The notes: generated by a model from the sequence alone, not told the origin. A stretch of 43,788 bases of DNA from Vacuolonema iberomarrocanum LEGE 07170 (GCA_015207365.1 JADEXA010000062.1:1-43788); one strand, 5' to 3'. Counted from the stretch's first letter, positions 9,057 to 18,684 are shown. Numbers and translations are program-made.

Positions 9057-10010
9057 CTAACTGCACTGCCCAGTCATCACACCTTTACCCAAGTCGAGCG
9101 TATCGCCTTTTTGGGTGCCGTCATGATAGGCCGCCAGTAAAACATCACTGGTTTTGCCCCAAGCAATGATGCCCCGAGCATCAATGCCGATCGCCCCAAA
9201 GTCTCGCTTGCGACTTGCCGCCTCGGCGAAGGATCGCGCAAAGGCATCGACCAAAGACAGGCCATCTCCAACTCGCACAACCACGCGGGGCGCAAAACAT
9301 TCATCAATAATGTCTTCCCCAATGCCAGTGCAGCTAATCGCAGCATGGGCATCGGCATAATTGCCAGCAGGCATTGCGGCATCACTAACCCGCCCAACCC
9401 GCTCAAATCCTTTACCCCCCGTTGAGGTTCCTGCAGCCAGGTGCCCCTTCTGGTCAAAGGCCACCACCCCAATCGTTCCGCGTCCTGCCTCTGCGCTAGC
9501 TTCCGTTTCGGCCACAACCCCCGCCATATCCTGCGCGAAGTTATTCTCGCGTTCTTTTACCCATTCCTTCAGACGCTTGTCGGTGATGGGGTTGTGGGGA
9601 GGAAGGCCCAGCTCTCGTGCCAGCTCAGCAGCACCCCAGTCAGACAAGACGCGATCGCGCTCAGATTGCAAAAACTGGGCCAAGTCAACGGGATTCTTTA
9701 CCCTCGAAACATTGATAACCCCACTGAAGCTTTGAGTCGCTCCCCGCATCAACGACGCACTCATGCGGATCTGCCCATCGGATTGCAAGACGGAGCCTGT
9801 GCCTGCATTGAATCGAGGGGCATTTTCCAATAGCCGACAACCTAGAACCACAGCCTCTTCCGCTGTCGCTCCGGCTTGCAGTTGTGCATAAACCTGATCG
9901 ACAATTTCAGATAAGAGCGATCGCACAGCTTCGATCCCCCCTTTGCTGCGCAGAGAACTTCCAGCCCCCCCATGAATAATCAATTTGGGCTGTGTGGGAG
10001 TAGCATTCAT
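9057..10010 (-). CDS. Isoaspartyl peptidase / plant-type L-asparaginase
   Basis: The protein has 317 residues of the Ntn-hydrolase asparaginase-2 family. The precursor cuts itself before Thr179 in GRGTIGVV, which then becomes the N-terminal nucleophile of the beta subunit. The alpha part begins with LIIHGGAGSS, and FNAGTGSVL near residue 68 is also typical. The beta part carries GTSTGGKGFERVGRVSD, which lines the substrate site. These enzymes remove isoaspartyl dipeptides from damaged proteins and hydrolyse asparagine. It is followed by ispD after only 20 bp, so the two are probably co-transcribed without a functional link. The family's HGT before the cleavage point is RGT here, a mild variation. 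Confidence 0.92.
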   Translation of the reverse strand: MNATPTQPKLIIHGGAGSSLRSKGGIEAVRSLLSEIVDQVYAQLQAGATAEEAVVLGCRLLENAPRFNAGTGSVLQSDGQIRMSASLMRGATQSFSGVINVSRVKNPVDLAQFLQSERDRVLSDWGAAELARELGLPPHNPITDKRLKEWVKERENNFAQDMAGVVAETEASAEAGRGTIGVVAFDQKGHLAAGTSTGGKGFERVGRVSDAAMPAGNYADAHAAISCTGIGEDIIDECFAPRVVVRVGDGLSLVDAFARSFAEAASRKRDFGAIGIDARGIIAWGKTSDVLLAAYHDGTQKGDTLDLGKGVMTGQCS

Positions 10011-10210
10011 GGGTGTGCAAGATCAGCGAGTTGAACGGTACGTTGAAGGAGAGATTATCAGCGCTAGAACCTAAGAATGAACTACATCCGGGTCATGCCT
10101 GATGTCCTAACCCTGCGGCGCATAGCTATTATCCAATCAAATGGTGCATTGCTGACGGCGCGATCCAGGGTATTGAACCCCTACAAATTATTCTGGGATT
10201 GCAGAATCCA

Positions 10211-10264
10211 ATGATTATTCCTTCTGAGAAGGTGCGTTGGCCGTACCTTCTCAGAAAGAATCAT
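10211..10264. terminator. Long inverted repeat downstream of the DUF2256 gene
   Basis: A 12-bp perfect stem (TTCTGAGAAGGT at 10222-10233, complement at 10245-10256) is flanked by further complementary bases (ATGATT and AATCAT). It sits about 20 bp past the stop of the minus-strand DUF2256 gene and on the 5' side of the peptidase gene. A terminator role is possible, but the T-run is poor on both strands. Confidence 0.4.
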
Positions 10265-10284
10265 TTCCTCGATCGGCCATACCA

Positions 10285-10455
10285 CTAGTCTCCGTGCTTC
10301 TCAGAATTGGCTGTGTTGCGGCGGCGGCGACAACGCTCAGAGCAATATTTCACCTCATCCCAGCAGTCTTCCCATTTTTTTCGCCAGGTGAATGGACGTT
10401 GGCAAACAGGACAAAGTTTGGATGGAAGGTCGGATTTTGATCGGGTACGCGCCAT
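10285..10455 (-). CDS. DUF2256 small zinc-binding protein
   Basis: A 56-residue basic protein from the ATG at 10455. It has five cysteines in the pattern C15-P-V-C18, C31, C38, C42 within LCPVCQRPFTWRKKW and YCSERCRRRR. This is the DUF2256 signature, a short zinc knuckle found across cyanobacteria and proteobacteria. Its function is not known; the charge and zinc knuckle suggest nucleic-acid binding. The frame extends upstream to 10599, but that part is proline/alanine-rich and overlaps the divergent trmJ, so it is excluded. Confidence 0.8.
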   Translation of the reverse strand: MARTRSKSDLPSKLCPVCQRPFTWRKKWEDCWDEVKYCSERCRRRRNTANSEKHGD

Positions 10456-10490
10456 GATGAGTTGTCGAAGAAGCCTTACTTTGAAGTGTA

Positions 10491-11303
10491 ATGAATCAGG
10501 AAAGAGCCGATCGAGAAGGAGCCTTTCAGGTGACGAGGGTGGAACGGATGGAGCGGTTGCAGCAGGTGCGGGTGGTTTTGGTGGAACCGGCAGGACCACT
10601 GAATGTAGGGGCGATCGCTCGTATCCTAAAAAATATGGGTCTACACCAGCTATTTCTAGTCAATCCCCAATGCGATCCCCACGGTGCCCACGCCCGACAA
10701 ATGGCCGTTCATGCCCAGGATGTTTTGCACGGCGCACAAATTGTTCCCACTCTGGCAGACGCCCTAAGAAATTGCCGTCGCGTCATTGCCACAACTGGAC
10801 GAGAGCAAACAACCTTAAATGTAACCCTAGAACCGCCTTCTCAGTGTTTGCCCTGGCTGTTGATGGATGACACTCCGGGAGCTCTTGTTTTTGGGCGAGA
10901 AGATCGGGGCTTGGCAAATGAAGAGTTGAATCAGGCGCAGCGCTGCCTCTACATTCCTAGCGATCCGATTTATCCCTCGCTGAACTTAGCGCAAGCCGTT
11001 GCGATATGCGCCTATGAGTTGAGAATGGGGGCATTAGGAACGAGAGTACCTGACCAGGCACCTTCTGTGATAGCTGATTTGCCTTCGACAGCTTCGCCAG
11101 CGCCCCACGAACAACTGGAAGGATACTTGCAAGATTTAGAGGCGTTGTTGTTGACGGTTGGCTATTTGCACCCCCATACCCGTGGCAGTCGGATGGAGAA
11201 AATTCGGCAAATTTATCAGCGATCGCTTCCCTCCGATAATGACATTGCGCTGTTGCGGGGCATGATTCGGCAGATGCGCTGGGCCTTACGCAAGACAGAG
11301 TGA
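10491..11303 (+). CDS. trmJ: tRNA 2'-O-methyltransferase of the SPOUT superfamily, TrmJ type
   Basis: The protein would methylate the ribose of nucleotide 32 in tRNA anticodon loops, using S-adenosylmethionine. The three SPOUT motifs are visible: NVGAIARILKNMG (motif 1), ALVFGREDRGLANEE (motif 2) and SLNLAQAVAICAYEL (motif 3), the knot that binds the cofactor. The C-terminal tail is a helical extension usual for TrmJ. The frame opens at ATG 10491, giving 270 residues. The ATG at 10548, preceded by a GAGGGTGG stretch, starts at MERLQQVRVVLVEP and matches the normal family start better. It diverges from the DUF2256 gene. Confidence 0.88.
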   Translation: MNQERADREGAFQVTRVERMERLQQVRVVLVEPAGPLNVGAIARILKNMGLHQLFLVNPQCDPHGAHARQMAVHAQDVLHGAQIVPTLADALRNCRRVIATTGREQTTLNVTLEPPSQCLPWLLMDDTPGALVFGREDRGLANEELNQAQRCLYIPSDPIYPSLNLAQAVAICAYELRMGALGTRVPDQAPSVIADLPSTASPAPHEQLEGYLQDLEALLLTVGYLHPHTRGSRMEKIRQIYQRSLPSDNDIALLRGMIRQMRWALRKTE

Positions 11304-11379
11304 TCGCCCAAGCGGTTTAGCGATTACCATTACAGGGACAAGTCCGGCAAGGGTAGGCAAACAAAATTTGATGCAGATA

Positions 11380-11409
11380 TTGCTATGCTCGGATAAAGTT
11401 TGCTATGAT
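11380..11409 (+). promoter_or_regulatory. Candidate promoter of rpsT
   Basis: TTGCTA at 11380-11385 and TATGAT at 11404-11409 are separated by 18 bp, close to the standard bacterial sigma-70 pattern. The -10 box lies about 45 bp upstream of the rpsT GTG. It is a pattern match only. Confidence 0.45.
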
Positions 11410-11453
11410 TATGAACTGCCGAATGACTAGAGTTGATTCTCCAGAGAGCTGCT

Positions 11454-11762
11454 GTGGCAAATATTAAGTCTGCAATTAAGCGTGTTCAGATCGCGGAACG
11501 CAATCGTCTCCGCAATAAGTCCTACAAAACCGCTGTAAAAACCTTGAGCAAGAAGTTCTTGGCGTCTGTCGATCAATACGCGACAGAACCGACTCCTGAG
11601 AAAGAGCAGGAAGTGAAAGAACGGATGAGCGCGGTTTACAGCAAAATTGACAAGGCCGTGAAGCGTGGGGTTTACCATCCCAACAACGGTGCTCGCAAGA
11701 AGTCTCGCCTTGCAAAGGTTTACAAAAAGAAAACAGAACCGACTATTTCCTCCGCTAGCTAA
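11454..11762 (+). CDS. rpsT: 30S ribosomal protein S20
   Basis: S20 binds 16S rRNA in the body of the small subunit. The 102-residue lysine-rich protein begins MANIKSAIKRVQIAERNRLRN when started at GTG 11454, the normal S20 N-terminus. The frame also opens at TTG 11433, but that adds seven residues not seen in the family. The C-terminal part NNGARKKSRLAK is typical, followed by a slightly long polar tail. The order rpsT-tatD-rpoB-rpoC1-rpoC2 is one I recognise as recurrent in cyanobacteria. Confidence 0.95.
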   Translation: MANIKSAIKRVQIAERNRLRNKSYKTAVKTLSKKFLASVDQYATEPTPEKEQEVKERMSAVYSKIDKAVKRGVYHPNNGARKKSRLAKVYKKKTEPTISSAS

Positions 11763-11959
11763 GCTGTGTTGCTTTAAGATTTGACAGCACAGAAATCGAT
11801 CAAATTGGCAGAATGGTAAAGAGCGGCTTGACGTAGATTTCCAGATTCGATCCAGAATTTAACGAAAATTAACCTCGTTGCCTGTTTCTGGCTCGTTACC
11901 CTCTGGTTTCTTGCAGCGCTCCTCGTTCAAGGGCTCGATGGCGCTAGCGGTAGATTTCT

Positions 11960-12799
11960 ATGCATCTGATTGATACCCACGTCCACCTCAACTTTGACAG
12001 CTTCCAGGACGATTTGGATGCTGTAGCACAGGCGTGGAGACAGGCAGGAATCGTTCGGCTGGTGCATTCCTGTGTGGAACCGGAAGAGTTCGATGCGATT
12101 CAAGCGATCGCCGATCGCTTTCCCGAGCTTTCCTTTGCGGTTGGGCTACATCCGCTTGATGCCGACAAATGGACAGAGGGATTCGCCGAGCAAATTCGGG
12201 ATCTGGCACAGTCAGATGCCCGAGTTGTTGCGATTGGGGAAATGGGGCTGGATTTCTACAAAGCCGACAACCGAGAGCATCAGATTCATGTCTTTGAAGC
12301 ACAACTAGCGATCGCCCAACACCTCGATCTCCCGATTATTGTTCACTGTCGGGATGCGGCAGAGGCCATGGCGGAACTGTTGCGGGAACGATGGAAAAAG
12401 GGCGATCGGGTGCGTGGGGTCATGCATTGCTGGAGTGGGACGCCTGAAGAAACTCAATGGTTTGTGGATTTGGGCTTCTACATCAGTTTTAGTGGTATCG
12501 TTACATTCAAAAATGCGCGCACGGTGCATGAATCGGCACAGATTGTGCCCAACGATCGGTTGTTGGTTGAAACAGACTGTCCTTTCTTGGCTCCGGTTCC
12601 CTATCGTGGCAAAGGTCGTAATCAACCGGCCTATGTTCGCTATGTTGCTGAGCGGGTGGCCGAGCTCCGGAACCAATCTTTAGAGGCGATCGCTGAGCAG
12701 ACCACTGCCAATGCGATTCGCTTGTTCCATCTACCCAGGCTTGATGAGGAAATCGTTGATCGATCCCGACCTCGGGAAATCTTGAATGCAGGAACTTAG
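11960..12799 (+). CDS. tatD: TatD-family metal-dependent hydrolase
   Basis: A 279-residue TIM-barrel metalloenzyme. Metal ligands are visible in DTHVHLNF (HxH, residues 5-9), GEMGLDFYK (Glu near 95), IVHCRDA (His near 130), MHCWSG (His near 155) and ETDCPFLAP (Asp near 206). Family members are 3'-5' exonucleases or D-aminoacyl-tRNA deacylases; which activity applies here is not decided by sequence. ATG at 11960 directly precedes the first metal motif. It lies between rpsT and the RNA polymerase operon with a 504-bp gap to rpoB, so it probably belongs to a separate transcript. Confidence 0.93.
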   Translation: MHLIDTHVHLNFDSFQDDLDAVAQAWRQAGIVRLVHSCVEPEEFDAIQAIADRFPELSFAVGLHPLDADKWTEGFAEQIRDLAQSDARVVAIGEMGLDFYKADNREHQIHVFEAQLAIAQHLDLPIIVHCRDAAEAMAELLRERWKKGDRVRGVMHCWSGTPEETQWFVDLGFYISFSGIVTFKNARTVHESAQIVPNDRLLVETDCPFLAPVPYRGKGRNQPAYVRYVAERVAELRNQSLEAIAEQTTANAIRLFHLPRLDEEIVDRSRPREILNAGT

Positions 12800-13303
12800 T
12801 TTAGAGAACTGGTTTTGTCAAGCACTTTAGCTACAATGACTATGAATAAGCCAACTGTTCGACTTCCCTGGACTTTCCAAGCCTCTCTGGGTGGGATGGA
12901 GCGATCGCTCATCCCGATAGGTAGGTTTCCAAGTCGTCGATAGGTTGATTATAGCCGTCATCCATTTGGCTTTTTATTGGAAGCGTTTACGCGGTAACGA
13001 CTCCTTTCGCCTTCTCCGCAATCCCTTCCATCGATTCTACCCACCCGTTGCATCGCTATGTACGAGTTGTTTGTTCCCCCCTTGCACCGGAGAACCTCTC
13101 TGATTTCTCAGTTCATGCCCTTACTCAATCTTCTTGCCTTTGTGTGCTTTTTATCACTCGCTATTCCTAATTTTTCTAAGCTTCCATTGACCGATTTTCT
13201 TAAATAGCGACGATCTGCCTCCAGTCCACCAAGGGATTGGAGGCTTGTATGCCGTTGCATTGTCCCGGTACTGCCAACTCACGATCCGTTCTTAGGAAGA
13301 CGC
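12800..13303 (+). promoter_or_regulatory. Long leader/promoter region of the rpoB operon
   Basis: These 504 bp hold no gene. They contain a GC-rich palindrome built on a HIP1 octamer (12893-12915), and a strong 11-bp hairpin close to rpoB (13217-13244, listed separately). A TACAAT at 12830-12835 could be a -10 box but lacks a convincing -35. The length suggests a long 5' leader on the RNA polymerase message. Confidence 0.45.
13217..13244 (+). promoter_or_regulatory. Stable hairpin in the rpoB leader
   Basis: An 11-bp stem with one G-T pair (GCCTCCAGTCC at 13217-13227, GGATTGGAGGC at 13234-13244) closes a 6-nt loop, 59 nt before the rpoB ATG. No T-run follows, so it is not an intrinsic terminator. 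It could influence RNA stability or translation of rpoB. Confidence 0.45.
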
Positions 13304-16300
13304 ATGACTACTTCAATCCAAACCGCTATCAACTTTACCTTGCCCGATCTCGTGGAAATTCAGCGGTCGAGCTTTCGCTGGTTTCTAGAAGAGGGACTGA
13401 TTGAAGAATTAGACAGTTTCTCCCCCATCACCGACTACACCGGAAAATTAGAACTCCATTTCCTCGGCAAAGACTACAAGCTGAAACGTCCAAAATACGG
13501 AGTGGATGAAGCGAAGCGGCGGGATGCGACCTATGCCGTTCAGATGTATGTGCCGACCCGTCTGATTAACAAGGAAACGGGAGAAATTAAAGAACAGGAA
13601 GTCTTCATTGGTGACCTGCCCCTGATGACGGATCGGGGAACCTTCATCATCAATGGCGCGGAGCGTGTCATTGTCAACCAAATCGTCCGTAGCCCCGGTG
13701 TCTATTACAAAGCCGAAACGGATAAGAACGGTCGTCGTACCTACAATGCCAGCCTTATCCCTAACCGGGGTGCATGGCTCAAATTTGAAACGGACAAAAA
13801 CGACCTCGTCTGGGTACGGATCGACAAAACCCGCAAACTTTCGGCTCAGGTGTTGCTCAAGGCACTGGGTTTGAGTGATGGCGAAATTTTTGACGCCCTT
13901 CGTCACCCCGAATATGTGGAAAAGACCATTGAGAAGGAAGGCCAGTTCTCCGAAGAAGAAGCTCTGATGGAGCTGTATCGGAAGCTGCGCCCCGGTGAAC
14001 CGCCAACGGTTTCGGGGGGTCAGCAACTGCTCGACTCTCGCTTTTTCGATCCCAAGCGCTACGACCTGGGACGCGTCGGTCGCTACAAGCTCAACAAGAA
14101 GCTGAACCTCAGCATTCCCGACGCAACACGGGTGTTAACCGCTCAAGATATTCTGGCGGCGATCGACTATCTGATTAACCTGGAGTTTGATTTGGGTAGC
14201 GTGGATGACATCGATCACTTGGGCAACCGCCGGGTACGCTCTGTCGGTGAATTGCTACAGAACCAAGTGCGGGTTGGGCTAAACCGTCTAGAACGGATTA
14301 TTCGGGAACGGATGACGGTTTCTGATGCCGACTCTCTGACGCCGGCCTCTTTGGTCAACCCCAAGCCCCTGGTGGCAGCCATCAAAGAATTCTTCGGCTC
14401 ATCTCAGCTCTCGCAGTTTATGGATCAGACCAATCCATTGGCAGAACTGACTCACAAGCGGCGGATCAGCGCCCTTGGGCCTGGCGGTCTAACACGAGAA
14501 CGGGCAGGCTTCGCCGTGCGCGACATTCACCCCTCTCACTACGGCCGCATTTGTCCGATTGAGACACCAGAAGGCCCCAACGCTGGATTGATTGGCTCTC
14601 TAGCAACCCACGCCCGTGTCAACGCCTACGGCTTCATCGAAACCCCTTACTACCCCGTTGAAAGCGGGCGGGTATTGCGGGATGTTTCTCCCATCTATAT
14701 GACGGCAGATGAGGAAGATGACCTGCGGGTCGCTCCGGGTGATGTTTCGACAGACGAGGAAGGCTACATTCTCGGCGAACAGGTACCTGTGCGCTATCGT
14801 CAGGACTTCACCACTACCACACCAAAAGAGGTGGATTATGTGGCGATTTCTCCCGTACAGATTATTTCGGTCGCAACGTCGCTCATTCCATTCCTGGAAC
14901 ATGATGATGCGAACCGAGCCCTGATGGGTTCGAACATGCAGCGGCAGGCTGTTCCCTTGCTCCGTCCCGAGCGTCCGCTTGTGGGCACAGGGCTGGAAGG
15001 TCAGGCAGCCCGAGATTCTGGGATGGTGATCGTTAACCGTATCGCCGGGGAAGTGACCTACGTGGATGCCGATCGCATCCAAGTCACCAGTCCGGAGGGT
15101 CAGGTCGCCTCTTACACATTGCAAAAGTATCAGCGCTCGAACCAGGATACTTGTCTCAACCAACGACCCATCGTGTCGCGGGGCGATCAAGTCGTCGCCG
15201 GACAAATCCTTGCCGACGGCTCTGCCACTGAGGGCGGTGAGTTGGCACTGGGGCAAAACATCCTTGTTGCTTACATGCCTTGGGAAGGCTACAACTACGA
15301 AGACGCCATTCTGATTAGCGAGCGTCTGGTCTACGACGATGTCTACACCTCGATTCACGTTGAGAAGTACGAAATTGAAGCACGGCAAACCAAGTTGGGG
15401 CCCGAAGAAATTACCCGTGAAATTCCCAACGTTGGGGAAGATGCGCTGCGTCAACTTGATGAGGGCGGCATCATCCGCATTGGAGCCTGGGTAGAAGCCG
15501 GAGACATTTTGGTGGGTAAGGTAACCCCCAAAGGCGAATCCGACCAACCCCCTGAAGAAAAGCTCCTGCGAGCCATTTTCGGGGAAAAAGCCCGAGACGT
15601 ACGCGATAACTCTTTGCGGGTACCCAACGGAGAAAAAGGCCGGGTTGTGGATGTGCGGGTGTTTACCCGCGAACAAGGGGACGAACTACCCCCTGGCGCC
15701 AACATGGTGGTGCGGGTGTATGTTGCTCAGAAGCGCAAGATCCAGGTCGGCGACAAGATGGCTGGACGCCACGGCAACAAAGGGATTATTTCGCGAATCC
15801 TGCCGATCGAAGATATGCCTTACCTACCCGATGGCACACCCATGGACATTGTGCTCAATCCCCTAGGGGTGCCCTCCCGAATGAATGTGGGGCAGGTGTT
15901 CGAATGTTTGTTGGGGTGGGCGGCTGAGAACCTCAGCGTCCGCTTCAAGATGACACCGTTTGATGAAATGTATGGGGAAGAAGCCTCGCGCTTGACTACC
16001 CACGCCAAATTACAAAAAGCCAAAGAGTCCACTGGCAATGACTGGGTTTTCAATCCAGATAACCCTGGCAAGATTCAGGTTTACGACGGACGCACAGGCG
16101 AACCCTTCGATCGCGCGGTGACCGTGGGCAAAGCCTACATGCTGAAGCTGGTTCACTTGGTTGATGACAAGATCCACGCTCGCTCAACTGGACCCTACTC
16201 TCTGGTTACTCAACAGCCTCTGGGGGGGAAAGCGCAGCAGGGAGGACAGCGCTTTGGAGAGATGGAAGTTTGGGCGCTGGAAGCCTTTGGTGCCGCTTAC

Positions 16301-16603
16301 ATCTTGCAGGAACTGCTAACCGTCAAGTCGGACGATATGCAAGGACGGAATGAGGCGTTGAATGCGATCGTCAAAGGCAAACCGATTCCCCGTCCGGGCA
16401 CGCCTGAATCCTTCAAGGTATTGATGCGCGAGTTACAGTCCCTCTGCCTCGACATTGCGGCTCATAAGTTGCAAACCCAGGAGGACGGCACCAGTCGCGA
16501 TGTTGAAGTGGACTTGATGGCGGATGTTAGCAATCGCCGGACACCATCTCGTCCCACCTATGAATCGATTTCTCGCGAAGAGATAGAAGAAGTGGAAGAG
16601 TAA
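13304..16603 (+). CDS. rpoB: RNA polymerase beta subunit
   Basis: RpoB forms one jaw of the RNA polymerase core with beta' halves RpoC1/RpoC2. The protein has 1099 residues, normal for cyanobacteria. The rifampicin-pocket region SQLSQFMDQTNPLAELTHKRR (near residues 365-390) keeps the wild-type pattern. RPLVGTGLEGQAARDSG and KMAGRHGNKGIIS (near residue 820) are the conserved substrate-side segments. The C-terminus is the acidic tail EEIEEVEE. ATG at 13304 has AGGAAG 4 nt upstream. rpoC1 follows after 118 bp. Confidence 0.99.
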   Translation: MTTSIQTAINFTLPDLVEIQRSSFRWFLEEGLIEELDSFSPITDYTGKLELHFLGKDYKLKRPKYGVDEAKRRDATYAVQMYVPTRLINKETGEIKEQEVFIGDLPLMTDRGTFIINGAERVIVNQIVRSPGVYYKAETDKNGRRTYNASLIPNRGAWLKFETDKNDLVWVRIDKTRKLSAQVLLKALGLSDGEIFDALRHPEYVEKTIEKEGQFSEEEALMELYRKLRPGEPPTVSGGQQLLDSRFFDPKRYDLGRVGRYKLNKKLNLSIPDATRVLTAQDILAAIDYLINLEFDLGSVDDIDHLGNRRVRSVGELLQNQVRVGLNRLERIIRERMTVSDADSLTPASLVNPKPLVAAIKEFFGSSQLSQFMDQTNPLAELTHKRRISALGPGGLTRERAGFAVRDIHPSHYGRICPIETPEGPNAGLIGSLATHARVNAYGFIETPYYPVESGRVLRDVSPIYMTADEEDDLRVAPGDVSTDEEGYILGEQVPVRYRQDFTTTTPKEVDYVAISPVQIISVATSLIPFLEHDDANRALMGSNMQRQAVPLLRPERPLVGTGLEGQAARDSGMVIVNRIAGEVTYVDADRIQVTSPEGQVASYTLQKYQRSNQDTCLNQRPIVSRGDQVVAGQILADGSATEGGELALGQNILVAYMPWEGYNYEDAILISERLVYDDVYTSIHVEKYEIEARQTKLGPEEITREIPNVGEDALRQLDEGGIIRIGAWVEAGDILVGKVTPKGESDQPPEEKLLRAIFGEKARDVRDNSLRVPNGEKGRVVDVRVFTREQGDELPPGANMVVRVYVAQKRKIQVGDKMAGRHGNKGIISRILPIEDMPYLPDGTPMDIVLNPLGVPSRMNVGQVFECLLGWAAENLSVRFKMTPFDEMYGEEASRLTTHAKLQKAKESTGNDWVFNPDNPGKIQVYDGRTGEPFDRAVTVGKAYMLKLVHLVDDKIHARSTGPYSLVTQQPLGGKAQQGGQRFGEMEVWALEAFGAAYILQELLTVKSDDMQGRNEALNAIVKGKPIPRPGTPESFKVLMRELQSLCLDIAAHKLQTQEDGTSRDVEVDLMADVSNRRTPSRPTYESISREEIEEVEE

Positions 16604-16721
16604 ATCGTCCCTCTACGGAAGGCCGGGTGATGGAGGTTTTCGTTTTGCCTGACAGCCTTTGCCTTCCGCTATCCCTTCCAATATCCGTCCGCTTTTCACT
16701 AATCCTGAGGAATAAAGAGCG

Positions 16722-18611
16722 ATGCCCAAGGTAGAACAGCGCTTTGATTACGTAAAAATTGGTTTGGCTTCTCCCGATCGCATTCGTCAGTGGGGAGAGA
16801 GAACCCTACCCAACGGTACGACGGTAGGGGAGGTGACCAAACCTGAAACCATCAACTACCGTACCCTCAAGCCCGAGATGGATGGGCTCTTCTGTGAGCG
16901 CATCTTTGGTCCGGCAAAAGATTGGGAATGCCACTGTGGGAAATATAAGCGTGTTCGGCATCGGGGCATTGTCTGCGAGCGCTGCGGGGTTGAAGTCACC
17001 GAGTCACGGGTTCGTCGCCACCGCATGGGCTATATTCGGCTCGCCGCTCCCGTAACCCATGTTTGGTATCTCAAAGGGATCCCTAGCTACATGGCCATTT
17101 TGCTCGATATGCCCCTGCGGGATGTTGAGCAAATTGTCTATTTCAACGCCTATGTCGTCCTGGATCCGGGTAATGCCGATAACCTCTCCTATAAGCAGCT
17201 GCTGACAGAAGATCAGTGGATGGAAATTGAGGATCAGCTTTATACCGAAGATTCTCAGTTGTCTGGGGTTGAAGTGGGCATTGGTGCAGAGGCATTGCAA
17301 CAGTTGTTGCAAGACCTCCAACTAGAGCAAGAAGCCGAACGGTTGCGGGAAGAAATTGCCACGGCGAAGGGACAGAAACGGGCGAAGCTGATCAAACGCT
17401 TGCGGGTGATTGACAACTTCGTTGCCACGGGCTCGAAGCCTGATTGGATGGTGTTATCCTACATCCCCGTCATCCCGCCCGATCTACGCCCGATGGTGCA
17501 GCTGGATGGGGGGCGTTTCGCGACCTCTGACCTGAACGACCTCTATCGTCGTGTGATCAACCGAAACAATCGTCTGGCACGATTGCAGGAAATTCTGGCT
17601 CCCGAAATCATCGTCCGCAACGAAAAGCGGATGTTGCAAGAAGCTGTTGATGCGTTGATCGACAATGGCCGTCGAGGTCGCACGGTGGTGGGCGCAAACA
17701 ACCGTCCGCTGAAGTCGCTGTCCGACATTATTGAAGGGAAACAGGGTCGATTCCGCCAAAACCTGTTGGGTAAGCGGGTTGATTACTCTGGACGTTCCGT
17801 GATTGTAGTCGGCCCCCGACTGAAAATTCACCAATGTGGTCTACCGAAGGAAATGGCGATCGAGCTATTCCAGCCCTTCGTAATTCATCGCTTGATCCGT
17901 CAGGGTTTGGTTAACAACATTAAGGCGGCGAAGAAGATGATCCAGCGCAACGATCCCCAGGTGTGGGATGTGCTGGAAGAGGTGATTGATGGTCACCCCG
18001 TGATGCTGAACCGAGCTCCAACTCTCCACCGTTTGGGAATTCAAGCGTTTGAGCCGATCCTGGTAGAAGGACGAGCTATTCAACTGCACCCACTGGTCTG
18101 TCCAGCGTTTAACGCTGACTTTGATGGGGATCAGATGGCAGTGCATGTTCCTTTGTCCTTAGAAGCGCAGTCTGAAGCACGCCTACTGATGCTGGCCTCA
18201 AATAACATTCTTTCCCCGGCGACAGGGCGTCCAATTGTAACGCCAAGCCAGGACATGGTACTGGGATGTTACTACCTAACGGCGGAGAATCCGGATGCAA
18301 CGAAAGGCGTCGGACGGTTCTTTGCCAGCATGGATGATGCAGTCATTGCTTATGAGCAGGAACAAGTTGACCTCCACGCTTATGTCTGGGTGCGGTTTGA
18401 CGGAGAGGTGGAAACGGCAGACAGCGATGACGAGGTACTGGAAGAAGCGATCGATCAGGATGCGTCGGGAAATGTGCGCAGCATTATGCGGCGCTATAAG
18501 TATCGCCGGGTGCGGACAGATGGTGACGGGAATTTGCTGTCTCAATATGTCTACACGACACCAGGACGCGTCATTCTCAACAAGGCTATCCATGATGTAT
18601 TAGCGGTATAG
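16722..18611 (+). CDS. rpoC1: RNA polymerase gamma subunit (N-terminal part of beta')
   Basis: In cyanobacteria and chloroplasts beta' is split in two; this is the N-terminal piece, 629 residues. It has the zinc-binding clamp CHCGKYKRVRHRGIVCERC near residue 70 and the catalytic NADFDGDQ near residue 463, whose three aspartates hold the active-site magnesium. RRGRTVVGANNRPLKSLSD and LGKRVDYSGRSVIVVGP are the rudder/switch regions. The split is normal for the phylum, not a frameshift: the gene ends in a TAG, and rpoC2 has its own ribosome-binding site. GAGG lies upstream of the ATG. Confidence 0.99.
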   Translation: MPKVEQRFDYVKIGLASPDRIRQWGERTLPNGTTVGEVTKPETINYRTLKPEMDGLFCERIFGPAKDWECHCGKYKRVRHRGIVCERCGVEVTESRVRRHRMGYIRLAAPVTHVWYLKGIPSYMAILLDMPLRDVEQIVYFNAYVVLDPGNADNLSYKQLLTEDQWMEIEDQLYTEDSQLSGVEVGIGAEALQQLLQDLQLEQEAERLREEIATAKGQKRAKLIKRLRVIDNFVATGSKPDWMVLSYIPVIPPDLRPMVQLDGGRFATSDLNDLYRRVINRNNRLARLQEILAPEIIVRNEKRMLQEAVDALIDNGRRGRTVVGANNRPLKSLSDIIEGKQGRFRQNLLGKRVDYSGRSVIVVGPRLKIHQCGLPKEMAIELFQPFVIHRLIRQGLVNNIKAAKKMIQRNDPQVWDVLEEVIDGHPVMLNRAPTLHRLGIQAFEPILVEGRAIQLHPLVCPAFNADFDGDQMAVHVPLSLEAQSEARLLMLASNNILSPATGRPIVTPSQDMVLGCYYLTAENPDATKGVGRFFASMDDAVIAYEQEQVDLHAYVWVRFDGEVETADSDDEVLEEAIDQDASGNVRSIMRRYKYRRVRTDGDGNLLSQYVYTTPGRVILNKAIHDVLAV

Positions 18612-18684
18612 CAGCGGTTTGACGGCTGGACTGGACAACGATTTGCGAACGATTGCGAACTAAGTAGTAAGGGCAGGACGAATA

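Noticed and set aside
14600..15676. A 358-codon open frame antisense to rpoB
   Set aside because: It lies fully inside rpoB, has no ribosome-binding site, and its translation has no domain pattern; it is a codon-bias shadow.
16616..16668. Inverted repeat CGGAAGGC between rpoB and rpoC1 as a terminator
   Set aside because: Only 8 bp with a 37-nt loop and no T-run; rpoC1 must be transcribed through it.
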